Shown piece by piece: positions 54,622 to 62,847 of a stretch of DNA of 64,000 bases. The DNA comes from Acidiphilium rubrum. Its GTDB lineage: Bacteria > Pseudomonadota > Alphaproteobacteria > Acetobacterales > Acetobacteraceae. Location: the NCBI RefSeq assembly GCF_900156265.1, contig NZ_FTNE01000012.1, positions 1 to 64,000 of the forward strand. The letters run 5' to 3'. Both the position numbers and the translations under genes were made by a program. The notes beneath the pieces were generated by a model that had not been told where the DNA came from, did no database searches, and saw nothing but the letters and a program-made list of their open reading frames with translations. How positions within the stretch are numbered: position 1 is the stretch's first letter; every line of letters begins with the position of its first letter.

Positions 54622-56178
54622 ATGCCGATTTCACAGGCGGGTGCGCTGAACACGACCGCGTTGATCGTGCCGGATTTGTACGTGCAGATCGTGCCGCCGC
54701 AAAGCTTGCTGCTCAACGGTGTGCCGACCGACGTACTGGGTGTGGTGGGTAGTGCGAGTTGGGGGCCGGTGAACGAACCGATGATCGTGGGCTCGATGGG
54801 CGATTACGCGACCGCGTTCGGCCCAGTGGTGGCGCGCCAGTATGACATCGGGACGGTCGTGGCCATCGGTGTGCAGCAAGGGGCATCCAATTTCCGTTGC
54901 GTGCGGGTGACCGACGGGACCGATACGGCGGCGTCGGTTTCGATTCTGGGCGCGCTGACCTTGACCGCTTTGTATACCGGCAGCCTGGGTAATGCCCTGG
55001 TTGCGACTGTTTCGGCCGGATCGGCGGCGAATTCCTGGCGGGTGACGATTGCTTTGCCGGGGCAGACGCCGGAGGTGTTTGACAACATCATCGGCAGTGA
55101 CGCGGCATTCTGGCAGGCAGTGGCGAGTGCGATCAACACGGGTACCGGCCCGATGCGCGGCGCATCGCGCCTGGTGGTGGCGAGTGCCGGTACGTCCTCT
55201 TTGGCACCATCGGTGGGGGCGTTTCCATTCCTGGCGGGTTCGCCGGGTACCGATGGGGCGACCGCAATGACCTCGGGCATGGTGATCGGTCAGGATGTGC
55301 TGCCCCGATCGGGAATGTATGCGCTGCGGGGCCAGGGTTGCAGCATCATTGTGCTGGCCGATCTTGATGATCCGACACAATGGAGCACTGAGGTTGCGTT
55401 CGGACTCGATGAGGGCTGCTATATGATCCTGGCGGGGCCGCCGGGCGATACGATCGCGAACGCGGTTCTGACGAAGCAGACGGCCGGCATCGATTCCTAT
55501 GCAGCCAAGCTGATGTTCGGCGATTGGCTGTGGTGGTATGATCAGGCGAACGGCGTGACGCGTCTGGTTTCGCCGCAGGGGTTTGTGGCGGGGCGGCTCG
55601 CGAATTTGTCGCCGGAGCAGTCTTCGCTGAACAAGCCGTTGTATGGTGTGGTCGGGAGCCAGAAATCCGGTCAGGCGGTGGCGGGGACCAGCAATACGTA
55701 TTCGACGGCTGACCTGGCGGCACTGCTCTCGGCGGGGATCGACGTCATCAGTAATCCGCAGCCGGGTGGTGCATTCTGGGGGGTGCGTGGGGGGCATAAT
55801 TCATCGTCCGACAGTGCGACCAATGGCGATAACTACACTAGGATGACCAATTATATTGCTGATACGCTCTCAGCCGGGATGGGCGGGTATGTCGGACAAT
55901 TGGTCAATACCACGCTGTTCCAGAATATCCGCTCGACGTTGCTGTCGTTTTTGAACGCAATGCTGGGCCAGAGGATGTTGGGTTCGACCAACGGCTCGCT
56001 GCCTTTTGCGGTGGTGTGCGACATCTCGAACAATCCGCCCTCGCGCACGGGCCTGGGGTACGTGCAGGCGGATGTGCAGGTGCAGTATCAGGCGATCAAT
56101 GAAAAATTCATCGTCAATGTCGAAGGCGGGCAGACCGTGCAGGTCAGTCAGCAGACGTTGCCGCTGGGAACCGTGTGA
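54622..56178 (+). CDS. Phage contractile tail sheath protein
   Basis: A 518-residue protein whose contraction drives the tube into the host. TDVLGVVGSASWGPVNEPMI near the N-terminus, a variable outer domain (about 90-330), then NLSPEQSSLNKPLYGVVGSQ and the C-terminal NFIG-like NNPPSRTGLGYVQADVQVQY are hallmarks of sheath proteins. The tail tube follows. It proves a myovirus-type tail. Confidence 0.9.
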   Translation: MPISQAGALNTTALIVPDLYVQIVPPQSLLLNGVPTDVLGVVGSASWGPVNEPMIVGSMGDYATAFGPVVARQYDIGTVVAIGVQQGASNFRCVRVTDGTDTAASVSILGALTLTALYTGSLGNALVATVSAGSAANSWRVTIALPGQTPEVFDNIIGSDAAFWQAVASAINTGTGPMRGASRLVVASAGTSSLAPSVGAFPFLAGSPGTDGATAMTSGMVIGQDVLPRSGMYALRGQGCSIIVLADLDDPTQWSTEVAFGLDEGCYMILAGPPGDTIANAVLTKQTAGIDSYAAKLMFGDWLWWYDQANGVTRLVSPQGFVAGRLANLSPEQSSLNKPLYGVVGSQKSGQAVAGTSNTYSTADLAALLSAGIDVISNPQPGGAFWGVRGGHNSSSDSATNGDNYTRMTNYIADTLSAGMGGYVGQLVNTTLFQNIRSTLLSFLNAMLGQRMLGSTNGSLPFAVVCDISNNPPSRTGLGYVQADVQVQYQAINEKFIVNVEGGQTVQVSQQTLPLGTV

Positions 56179-56190
56179 GGACAATAGATC

Positions 56191-56619
56191 ATGCCATATA
56201 ACAGTTTTTCAGTCGGCAATGACTGCCAGATCGTGGTGATGGGGCCATTTGGCCGGATCGATCTGGCGTTCGTCACCGGGTTCGAGGTGAGCCAGGTTAC
56301 GCAGAGCGTGCGGATCGATCGGCTGGATGGGGTGCAGCTGGGTGCCGAACTGCCGCGCGGGTGGCAGGGTAGTTTCGCACTGGACCGGGGCACGTCGGTC
56401 GCGGATGATTTCATGGCGCAGATCGAGCAGGCGTATCTGGCGGGGCAGGCAATTCCGCCGGGAACGCTCTATCAATATGTTAGTGAAGTCGATGGTTCGA
56501 CCTCGACCTATCAATACGAGGGCGTGGTGTTCAAGCTCAGCTCGGCCGGTATGTATCGCGGTGACGCACCGGTTGCGCAGAAGCTCGACTTCTTTGCATC
56601 GACCAGGAAGCGGGTATGA
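56191..56619 (+). CDS. Phage tail tube protein
   Basis: A 142-residue protein, the partner of the sheath. GPFGRIDLAFVTGFEVSQVT opens the beta-barrel, and STYQYEGVVFKLSSAGMYRG then KLDFFASTRKRV closes it, as in P2 FII / Mu tube proteins. The last codons overlap the chaperone gene (ATGA). Confidence 0.85.
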   Translation: MPYNSFSVGNDCQIVVMGPFGRIDLAFVTGFEVSQVTQSVRIDRLDGVQLGAELPRGWQGSFALDRGTSVADDFMAQIEQAYLAGQAIPPGTLYQYVSEVDGSTSTYQYEGVVFKLSSAGMYRGDAPVAQKLDFFASTRKRV

Positions 56620-56921
56620 GCGATCGGGTGATCGAGGATGCGCGTGGGCGGCAGTTGAGCCTGCGAACGCTGACGATGCTGGACCGTTTGCGTTTGTTCA
56701 AGGCTCTGGGTGCGAATTTATCGATGAACGACGCGTATCTCGGCGTGGCGTCGCTCGCGGCTTCGGTAACCGCGGTGGATGGCGTGCCGCTGCTGTTTCC
56801 GGCGAGCGAGGCGGCGGTGGAACATGCGGTCGAGCGGTTGGGCGAGGAGGGGATCGAGGCGGTTGCCTTGGCGCTCGATGCTGATGACGCCGGCGCGGTA
56901 AAGGCGCTGGCGGGAAACTGA
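56616..56921 (+). CDS. Phage tail assembly chaperone, short form
   Basis: A 101-residue Ala/Leu/Asp-rich helical protein (DRLRLFKALGANLSMNDAYL, then EEGIEAVALALDADDAGAVK) between tube and the next tail gene, the place of gpE/G-type chaperones. It ends right at a slippery heptamer, so a part of the ribosomes should continue in the -1 frame to make the long form. Confidence 0.8.
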   Translation: MSDRVIEDARGRQLSLRTLTMLDRLRLFKALGANLSMNDAYLGVASLAASVTAVDGVPLLFPASEAAVEHAVERLGEEGIEAVALALDADDAGAVKALAGN

Positions 56922-57088
56922 GCCGGCACCCCGCGTTGATCGACTGCCTGTATCTGGTCGGGCGCGGGGTGCCGTTCGATGTGGCGTTTTCGCTGGGTGA
57001 GGCGGAACGCCTGGCGTTCGTTGTGGCGTGCGGCGAGTTGGACGGGCTGGAATTCGATTGGAAGACCATGCTGTGGGGGACGCCATGA
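56616..57088 (+). CDS. Phage tail assembly chaperone, long form (-1 frameshift product)
   Basis: The zero frame is read to 56918, then shifts back one base at GGGAAAC. The new frame reads LSRHPALIDCLYLVGRGVP, then FDVAFSLGEAERLAFVVACG and LEFDWKTMLWGTP, adding about 57 residues before the stop at 57086-57088. That extension has no start codon or binding site of its own, and DWKTM-like ends are typical of gpE'/gpGT proteins. The stop overlaps the start of the next gene. Confidence 0.8.
56912..56974 (+). promoter_or_regulatory. Programmed -1 ribosomal frameshift signal
   Basis: The heptamer G GGA AAC (56912-56918) fits X XXY YYZ in the zero frame and is followed at once by TGA. After a 5-base spacer, a 12-bp perfect stem (56924-56935 with 56963-56974, CGGCACCCCGCG and its complement) encloses a 27-base loop. 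All three parts of a classical signal are in place. Confidence 0.88.
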
Positions 57089-58104
57089 TCGTACCGCGGG
57101 ATGGGGCGGGCGTGCGCTATGCGCGGTTTGGCGGGGCCGCTGGTCGGCGCTTGGCGAAATCGTTGGCGCTGGGACTGCGGGGGGCACCGCGCCGGGTTTT
57201 GGCGATGCGTGTGCTGGCGGCGCGCGTGATGCCTTGGCGCGCCGGTGCCGGCGCTGCGTTCGGGCGGATCGCGCGTTCATCGCCCGGAGTGACCGTTCGC
57301 CTCGCTACCGGGCGCCCGGATGATGCGGTGCATGTCGGTGGTGCCGGATTCGGGATGCGGCGGGCTGAGTCGTTCAGGGGATCGGTTGTGGGGCGCGTGC
57401 GGCGCTCTGAATGGTCGTTTGAGAGGTTGCGGACAGGGCGTGCGGGGCCTGGCGTGCCGATTTGGGCTGGGGGTCTGCGGGGACTCCCGCCGGGGCTGAT
57501 CAGGCGGGCTGAGGTCGCGGCAAAGCTCATGAAGACGGTTCCGCGAAATCTTGCAGGTGGTGCTTCGCCCATTGGTGCCGCGGGAGGGGCTGACAGATTC
57601 GTGTGGATTATCCCGCGACGTATTGATGATCGGCTTAGCGGGCGTTGTGCGGCAGCGGGTGTCCGAAAAATCCGGACGGTCCGGCGTATGCTCGCATCAC
57701 GCCAACCGATGTCGAGATATGACGTAGCGCCTGAAAGCGGCGGCGTTGTTGTGCGGGCGATGGCGCCGGTGGCGCGGGATCGCGGTGGCCGGTTGGGTGA
57801 TCAGGGCTTTGATGGGCGCCGGCCGGCGGCGGTCGATCCAACGGTTAGGGTTGATGAGCACCGACGCCGGGTTGTCACCCACCAGGGCGTGGTGGACCGG
57901 CGGCTCGACCGGCAGCCGGTGGGGCCGGTCGAGACTAGGGGGCACTTTGGTGAGCGGCTGACCGGGGCGGCGATCGTGCCTGAAGATATGGCGCGGATGG
58001 TGCGTGATCTGTTTGCCGATGAGGCGCGGCGACCGCCTTCGGGCGTGACCGGGTTCGATGGCGCGCTTTCGCCGATATTTCCGGGACGCAAACCGGGGTT
58101 TTGA
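57085..58104 (+). CDS. Unrecognised Arg-rich protein in the tape-measure position
   Basis: A 339-residue protein with about one Arg in six residues, few Lys, no membrane segment and no coiled coil. It starts MIVPRDGAGVRYARFGGAAG, overlapping the frameshift product's stop, and ends SPIFPGRKPGF. Codon third positions are GC-biased as in neighbouring genes, so it is coding. In P2-like and Mu-like phages this slot, between the chaperones and the U-type protein, holds the tape measure (about 600-1000 residues). This protein lacks its features. It may be a short unusual tape measure, a replacement, or an unrelated insert. Confidence 0.7.
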   Translation: MIVPRDGAGVRYARFGGAAGRRLAKSLALGLRGAPRRVLAMRVLAARVMPWRAGAGAAFGRIARSSPGVTVRLATGRPDDAVHVGGAGFGMRRAESFRGSVVGRVRRSEWSFERLRTGRAGPGVPIWAGGLRGLPPGLIRRAEVAAKLMKTVPRNLAGGASPIGAAGGADRFVWIIPRRIDDRLSGRCAAAGVRKIRTVRRMLASRQPMSRYDVAPESGGVVVRAMAPVARDRGGRLGDQGFDGRRPAAVDPTVRVDEHRRRVVTHQGVVDRRLDRQPVGPVETRGHFGERLTGAAIVPEDMARMVRDLFADEARRPPSGVTGFDGALSPIFPGRKPGF

Positions 58105-58119
58105 GATCAGGAGTCTGGC

Positions 58120-58806
58120 ATGACGTCGGTTGCGGTGACGCTTGGTGGTGTCGCATTTCGGGATTTCGAGGTGCCGGCCGAGATCAAGTTTGGCGGTACG
58201 CAGCGGTTGGCGGTGCATCAGCCGGTTGGTGGTGGCCGCGTAGTGGATGTGCTCGGTGCGGCGGCGGGTGAGATTACGTTCGGCGGGACATTTTCCGGAC
58301 CGGATGCGGCGTTGCGGGCGCAAGCGCTGGATGTGGCGCTGAACATCGGCGCGACCCTGCCGCTCGCATGGGACGGATTTGCGTTTAGCGTGGTGATCAC
58401 CGCCTTCACTGCGACGTATCAGAAGCCTTGGTGGATCCCTTTTCAGATCACCTTGTTGTCCGTCGAGAATCTGGTGACGGCGATACCCTCTGCGCTGGCG
58501 CAGGCCGGGCTTGATATTGCCAGTGCGGCCGGGTTCGGTGGCTTAAGTGGTGTTTCGCTGGCCGGTGTTTCCGCCGGCAGTTCTGCCGGTATCGCGGCGG
58601 GCCAGGCGAGCCTTGCGGAGGCGGTGAGCGGGGCTGGATCGGTGCTGAGCGCGGCAACGACTCTTTTTTCAGGAGGGGTAGGTGCCGCGCAGCCGATCGG
58701 GGCCTTGGCCGCTCTGGGGGCGGCATCATCGACGCTGGCCGGTGCCGCGGCGGCGCAGGCCTACCTGGGACGAGCTGCGGCAAATGTCGGACTGGGGGCG
58801 TTATGA
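58120..58806 (+). CDS. Phage GpU-like tail protein
   Basis: A 228-residue protein. The first half (QRLAVHQPVGGGRVVDVLGA, GEITFGGTFSGPDAALRAQA, TLPLAWDGFAFSVVITAF) resembles gpU-type tail-tip proteins. The second half is a long Ala/Gly/Ser-rich helical region (GLAA-type repeats) with no known homologue that I recall. It follows the Arg-rich gene and precedes the X-like gene, as U and X do in P2-related phages. Confidence 0.6.
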   Translation: MTSVAVTLGGVAFRDFEVPAEIKFGGTQRLAVHQPVGGGRVVDVLGAAAGEITFGGTFSGPDAALRAQALDVALNIGATLPLAWDGFAFSVVITAFTATYQKPWWIPFQITLLSVENLVTAIPSALAQAGLDIASAAGFGGLSGVSLAGVSAGSSAGIAAGQASLAEAVSGAGSVLSAATTLFSGGVGAAQPIGALAALGAASSTLAGAAAAQAYLGRAAANVGLGAL

Positions 58807-58994
58807 GCGAAACCATGGTGACGGTGGTCGGTGGTAATCTATTCGCGATTGCAGCGCAGTATCTGGGTGATGCCACGCAGTGGATTCGGATTGCACAGGC
58901 GAATGGTCTGCGCGACCCGGTGTTGAGCGGTGTGGTGACCTTGGCGCTGCCCCCGGTTGATCCACAGGCAACGGGTGGTGTGCCGAATGTCTGA
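58803..58994 (+). CDS. Phage tail protein X (LysM-like)
   Basis: A 63-residue protein, MVTVVGGNLFAIAAQYLGDA then TQWIRIAQANGLRDPVLSGV, with the LysM-like fold that tail protein X uses on the baseplate hub. The start overlaps the previous stop (ATGA) and the end overlaps the D-like gene by 8 bases. Confidence 0.8.
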   Translation: MSETMVTVVGGNLFAIAAQYLGDATQWIRIAQANGLRDPVLSGVVTLALPPVDPQATGGVPNV

Positions 58995-60012
58995 CACGCT
59001 TGCATCGGCGGTTATGGCGCGTCCGGTATCGCTGGCGGTGGCGATTGATGGGGCGCCGGTTGCTGGGGTCGAACGGCTGGAACTTTTGCAGTGCGGGCAT
59101 TTCGCGGCTGATCGGTTTCGGGTGATGCTCGCTGCCGGTGCGGCGCCGGGCGGAGCAGCGGCGTTTGCCGGATTGCAGGCAGGGACCGTAACGATTGCGA
59201 TCGGGCTGGGTGGTGGGGTTGTATCGGGCGATCCCATACTGACCGGGCAGCTCGATAATGTCGCGGTGGATTTCGGAGCCGGGCAGATCGTGCTCTCGGG
59301 ACGTGATCTGTCGGCGCGACTGATCGACACCGAGGTCGGCCAGAGCTTTGCCAATCAGACCGCCAGCCAGATTGCCGAGGCGTTCGCGGCGGACGCGGGC
59401 TTGGCAGCGAACGTCACCGCTACGAGCACGCCGGTTGGGCAGTATTACGAGTTGGCGCATATGCGGACCGCCCTGGGTATGCACACGCGGCATGCGACGC
59501 GGTGGGACTTGCTCGCCGGATTGGCGGCGGTCGAGCAGTATTCGTTATCCGTGATCGGGACCGTGCTGAATTTCGGGCCACCCGCACCGGCGCCAACCTC
59601 GTTGGTGGTGTTCGGGCGTGATTTGCTGACGCTGGTGGTGGATCGCGCTCTGGGCCTAGTGGCGCCTCCGGTGACCGTGACAAGCTGGAATCCCAAATTG
59701 AAGCGACGCTTTTCCAACACGGTCGGGTCCTCTGGCGGCACCGCCGCCGGTGGCGTGACGCTCCTGCGGCCTAATCTCACGCAGGCGGAGGTGGATCGGG
59801 AAGCGGCGGCGCGGCATGCGGCGCTGGCGGCCCAGGCGGTGTTGCTGCGGGCAAGCATGCCGGGGGAACTGACGATGGTGCCGGACAGCGTATTTGCCTT
59901 GCAGGGGACCGGGACGGTGTTCGACGCGTCGTATGTGGTGCGGACCATCGAGCGGAGTGTCGATATTCGGCAGGGATTCGTGCAGCGCTTTGAAGCGTTG
60001 CAGGTGGCATGA
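58987..60012 (+). CDS. Phage baseplate hub protein (gpD-like)
   Basis: A 341-residue hub protein. PVSLAVAIDGAPVAGVERLE starts the first domain, ITIGLGG-type strands and VDFGAGQIVLSGRDLSARLI follow, and DLLAGLAAVEQYSLSVIGTV with PVTVTSWNPKLKRRFSNTVG is the second domain. Order and content match gp44/gpD-type late control proteins. Confidence 0.8.
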   Translation: MSDTLASAVMARPVSLAVAIDGAPVAGVERLELLQCGHFAADRFRVMLAAGAAPGGAAAFAGLQAGTVTIAIGLGGGVVSGDPILTGQLDNVAVDFGAGQIVLSGRDLSARLIDTEVGQSFANQTASQIAEAFAADAGLAANVTATSTPVGQYYELAHMRTALGMHTRHATRWDLLAGLAAVEQYSLSVIGTVLNFGPPAPAPTSLVVFGRDLLTLVVDRALGLVAPPVTVTSWNPKLKRRFSNTVGSSGGTAAGGVTLLRPNLTQAEVDREAAARHAALAAQAVLLRASMPGELTMVPDSVFALQGTGTVFDASYVVRTIERSVDIRQGFVQRFEALQVA

Positions 60013-60557
60013 TGGATGGGTTCTGGAATGCCGTGAAGGCGCGGGCGGCGGCGTTGGATGGGATGAGCGGTCAGGCGCGGTTTGGCATCGTCGCGAGTTT
60101 CGATGCATCGGCTTACGCCGCGCGGGTGATGCTGCAGCCGGAGAATGCACTATCCGGGTGGCTTCCGGTGCTCAGCTCATGGATTGGTGCTGGCTGGGGG
60201 ATGGCGGCGCCATTGTCGCCGGGGGATCAGGTTATGGTGCTCGGGCAGGAGGGCGATGCTGAGCAGGCGGTGGTGATCGGGCGCGTATGGTCGAATGCCG
60301 AGCCGACGCCGGGGGCACCGGTAGGCGAGTTCTGGTTGGTGCATCAGACCGGGTCGTTCATCAAACTGAAGAATGACGGCACGATAACGTTGCAAGCGAG
60401 CACGGTTTCGATCCAGGGGGATTTGATGGTGAGTGGCGAGATTTCCGATCTGGCGGGTGCGCATGGTACTGTCGATCGTCTGCGCCAGGCATATGACCGG
60501 CACGTGCATGCCGATCCGCAGGGTGGGCAGACCGGTGTGCCATCGGTGGTGGTGTGA
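60009..60557 (+). CDS. Phage baseplate assembly protein V (spike)
   Basis: A 182-residue central spike protein. The OB-fold region has ARFGIVASFDASAYAARVML and APLSPGDQVMVLGQEGDAEQ, and beta-helix strands follow (GTITLQASTVSIQGDLMVSG). The end has HVHADPQGGQTGVP, like the HxH iron-binding tip of gpV. It overlaps the D-like gene by 4 bases. Confidence 0.88.
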   Translation: MMDGFWNAVKARAAALDGMSGQARFGIVASFDASAYAARVMLQPENALSGWLPVLSSWIGAGWGMAAPLSPGDQVMVLGQEGDAEQAVVIGRVWSNAEPTPGAPVGEFWLVHQTGSFIKLKNDGTITLQASTVSIQGDLMVSGEISDLAGAHGTVDRLRQAYDRHVHADPQGGQTGVPSVVV

Positions 60558-60919
60558 TGGCGGATGCGGCATTGGTATTTGGCGGTGATCTGGCCATCGG
60601 GGTGTCGGGTGATCTGGCGCTTGCCGGCGGGTCCGGCTTGACCGAGCAGCGGGTTTTACGACGGCTCTTGACCAATCCTGGTGATTATATCTGGCAGTTA
60701 TCCTACGGTGCCGGGTTGGGTCAGTTTGTCGGTGTGGCCGGGGCGGCGGGCGCAGTTGGTGCGGTGACGCGCGCACAGCTTCTGGCAGAGGCCCGCGTTG
60801 CGCAATCGCCTTTGCCGCAGATTGCGGTCGAGCAGACCGGTACCTCGGGAATTGCGCTTACGATTGCGTATCAGGACGCGATGACCGGTCAGGCGACCGC
60901 GCTGACCTTGCCCGTCTGA
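60557..60919 (+). CDS. Phage baseplate wedge protein (GPW/gp25 family)
   Basis: A 120-residue protein. DLALAGGSGLTEQRVLRRLL, TNPGDYIWQLSYGAGLGQFV and RVAQSPLPQIAVEQ are like gp25/W, which starts sheath assembly at the baseplate. A GTG one codon earlier could also start it. Confidence 0.85.
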   Translation: MADAALVFGGDLAIGVSGDLALAGGSGLTEQRVLRRLLTNPGDYIWQLSYGAGLGQFVGVAGAAGAVGAVTRAQLLAEARVAQSPLPQIAVEQTGTSGIALTIAYQDAMTGQATALTLPV

Positions 60920-60993
60920 TATCGAGTTTGGGTTGAGGCGTTTGGGCGGCCTTGCTCGCGGAAACGGCTGTTTCCGGATTTAGAGGATATTTC

Positions 60994-62118
60994 ATGCCAT
61001 TATCGTTACAGAATTTCACCGCGATGGTGGAGCAGATGGCGGCTGCCGTGCAGGGGGCCGCGACGCAGGTGCTGGATCTGACTGTTGGCTCGGTCTTGCG
61101 CGCGATTCTGGAGGCGAATGCGTCGCTCGGATTGTGGCTGCAATGGTTGATCGTCGAGGTTTTGCAGACGACGCGATTGGCGACCAGCAGCGGCACCGAT
61201 TGCGATAGTTTCGGGGCAGATTTCGGGTTCGTGCGATTACCGGCCTCGACGGCGGGGGGCGTTGTTACATTCGGCCGGTTTGCACCCGTGCTATCGGCTT
61301 TTGTGCCGGTTGGGACGACGGTGATGACCAGCGATGGCAGCCAGAGTTTCACTGTCAGCGCGGATACGAGCAACCCGGCCTATAGTGCTGGCTCGGGCGG
61401 TTATGGGCTCGCAGCGGGCATTGCCTCGATCGATTTGCCGGTAGTGGCCGTGGTGGCGGGGGCGGCGGGCGATGTCTTGGCGGGGACGATTGGGCTACTG
61501 ACGAGCGCTATCCCCGGGATCGATACCGTGAGCAACGCGGCACCGATGACCGGCGGGTTGGATGCGGAGAGCGATGCGGCGTTCAAGGCCAGGTTCGGCA
61601 ATTATCTGGCCAGTTTGTCACGCGCGACGCCAGATGCGATCGAGGAGAGTGTGGCTGGTGTGCAGCAGGGATTGTCGGTTTCGGTTGCCGAGAACGTCGA
61701 TCAGACGGGTGCCGTGAGCATGGGCAGTTTTGTCGTCACGGTCGATAACGGGACCGGGGCACCGCCGGCCGGTTTGTTGGCGAGCATCGCTGCGGCGGTG
61801 AACGCAGTGCGGCCGGTAGGTACCCGGTTTGCGGTGCAGGGTCCGGTGGTTGTTAACGCCGATGTATCGATGACACTGACGTTGGCGCCGGGGGCGCAGG
61901 CGCCGGTGGTGATTGCGGCGGTGAGTGATGCGATTTCCGCCTATATCGAGTCGTTGCCGGTGGGCGCCGGGTTGCCCTACTCGCGGCTTGCACAGATCGC
62001 CTATGACGCGTCGAGTGCTGTGGTCAATGTGACCGACACGGTCTTGAACGGCACCACGGCCGATTTGGTACCGCCGTTGTTTGGTGCCGTGCGGGTCGGT
62101 ACGGTTAGCGTGGCCTGA
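60994..62118 (+). CDS. Phage baseplate J-like protein
   Basis: A 374-residue baseplate wedge protein. LTVGSVLRAILEANASLGLW, GTDCDSFGADFGFVRLPAST, MTGGLDAESDAAFKARFGNY and DNGTGAPPAGLLASIAAAVN are the classic Baseplate_J segments. A gap of about 70 bases separates it from the W gene; TAGAGGATA lies before the ATG. Confidence 0.88.
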   Translation: MPLSLQNFTAMVEQMAAAVQGAATQVLDLTVGSVLRAILEANASLGLWLQWLIVEVLQTTRLATSSGTDCDSFGADFGFVRLPASTAGGVVTFGRFAPVLSAFVPVGTTVMTSDGSQSFTVSADTSNPAYSAGSGGYGLAAGIASIDLPVVAVVAGAAGDVLAGTIGLLTSAIPGIDTVSNAAPMTGGLDAESDAAFKARFGNYLASLSRATPDAIEESVAGVQQGLSVSVAENVDQTGAVSMGSFVVTVDNGTGAPPAGLLASIAAAVNAVRPVGTRFAVQGPVVVNADVSMTLTLAPGAQAPVVIAAVSDAISAYIESLPVGAGLPYSRLAQIAYDASSAVVNVTDTVLNGTTADLVPPLFGAVRVGTVSVA

Positions 62119-62121
62119 GCG

Positions 62122-62799
62122 ATGAGCGGATCACAGGTTCCGTCCGGTAGTTCGGCCGACATGCTAGCGCGGCTGAAGGCAGTCTTGCCGACACGATGGT
62201 TTGCAGATGCCACGCCGGTGCTCGATGCCGTGCTCGGGGGCGTCGCGGCGGTGTGGGCGGCTTTATATGCGCTGATCGGGTTCGCTGCGTTGCAGACGCG
62301 GATTGCGACCGCGAGCGGACCATTTTTGGATATTGCGGCGCAGGATTATTTTGGTACCGCATTGACCAGACGGGCGGGTGAGACCGATGCTGCGTTCAGT
62401 GCGCGGATCAGGTCGAATCTGTTGGCACCGCGCGCGACCCGGGATGCGCTGATTGCGGCACTGATTGTCGAGACGGGTCGGGTTCCGGTGGTATTCGAGC
62501 CGTTTAACACCGGGGATACCGGTGGTTATTCAAGTAACACGCTCGGCTACAACGCCATGGGCGGCTACGGAAGCCTGATGTTGCCGTATCAATGCTTCGT
62601 GACGGCGTACCGGCCGGTTGTCACGGCGTCCGGGAATAATGGTGGCTACAATTTTGGACCAGGGGGTTACGCGACCGCGCCGATGGCGTGGAGCGATCTG
62701 GCCGATGACCCGGGCTTGATCACCGATGCCGAGATCTATGCCGCCATTGTCGGGGTGCTGCCGGTGAACGGCGTTGCGTGGACCCGGCTTTCCGACTGA
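62122..62799 (+). CDS. Phage tail protein I-like (gp48-like)
   Basis: A 225-residue protein in the P2 I position between J and fibre. SSADMLARLKAVLPTRWFAD starts the chain; LDIAAQDYFGTALTRRAGET and SARIRSNLLAPRATRDALIA are like the part of I/gp48 that links baseplate and fibre. The middle has a Gly/Tyr/Asn-rich insert (TGGYSSNTLGYNAMGGYGSL). Confidence 0.75.
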   Translation: MSGSQVPSGSSADMLARLKAVLPTRWFADATPVLDAVLGGVAAVWAALYALIGFAALQTRIATASGPFLDIAAQDYFGTALTRRAGETDAAFSARIRSNLLAPRATRDALIAALIVETGRVPVVFEPFNTGDTGGYSSNTLGYNAMGGYGSLMLPYQCFVTAYRPVVTASGNNGGYNFGPGGYATAPMAWSDLADDPGLITDAEIYAAIVGVLPVNGVAWTRLSD

Positions 62800-62847
62800 G
62801 CGGGCGTGGCTTCTGAAACGTTTTTGTTGTCAATCAAGGGATATTTC

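Noticed and set aside
57697-58323. Minus-strand frame opposite the Arg-rich phage protein
   Set aside because: Codon third positions favour the + strand frame, and every neighbouring phage gene is on the + strand.
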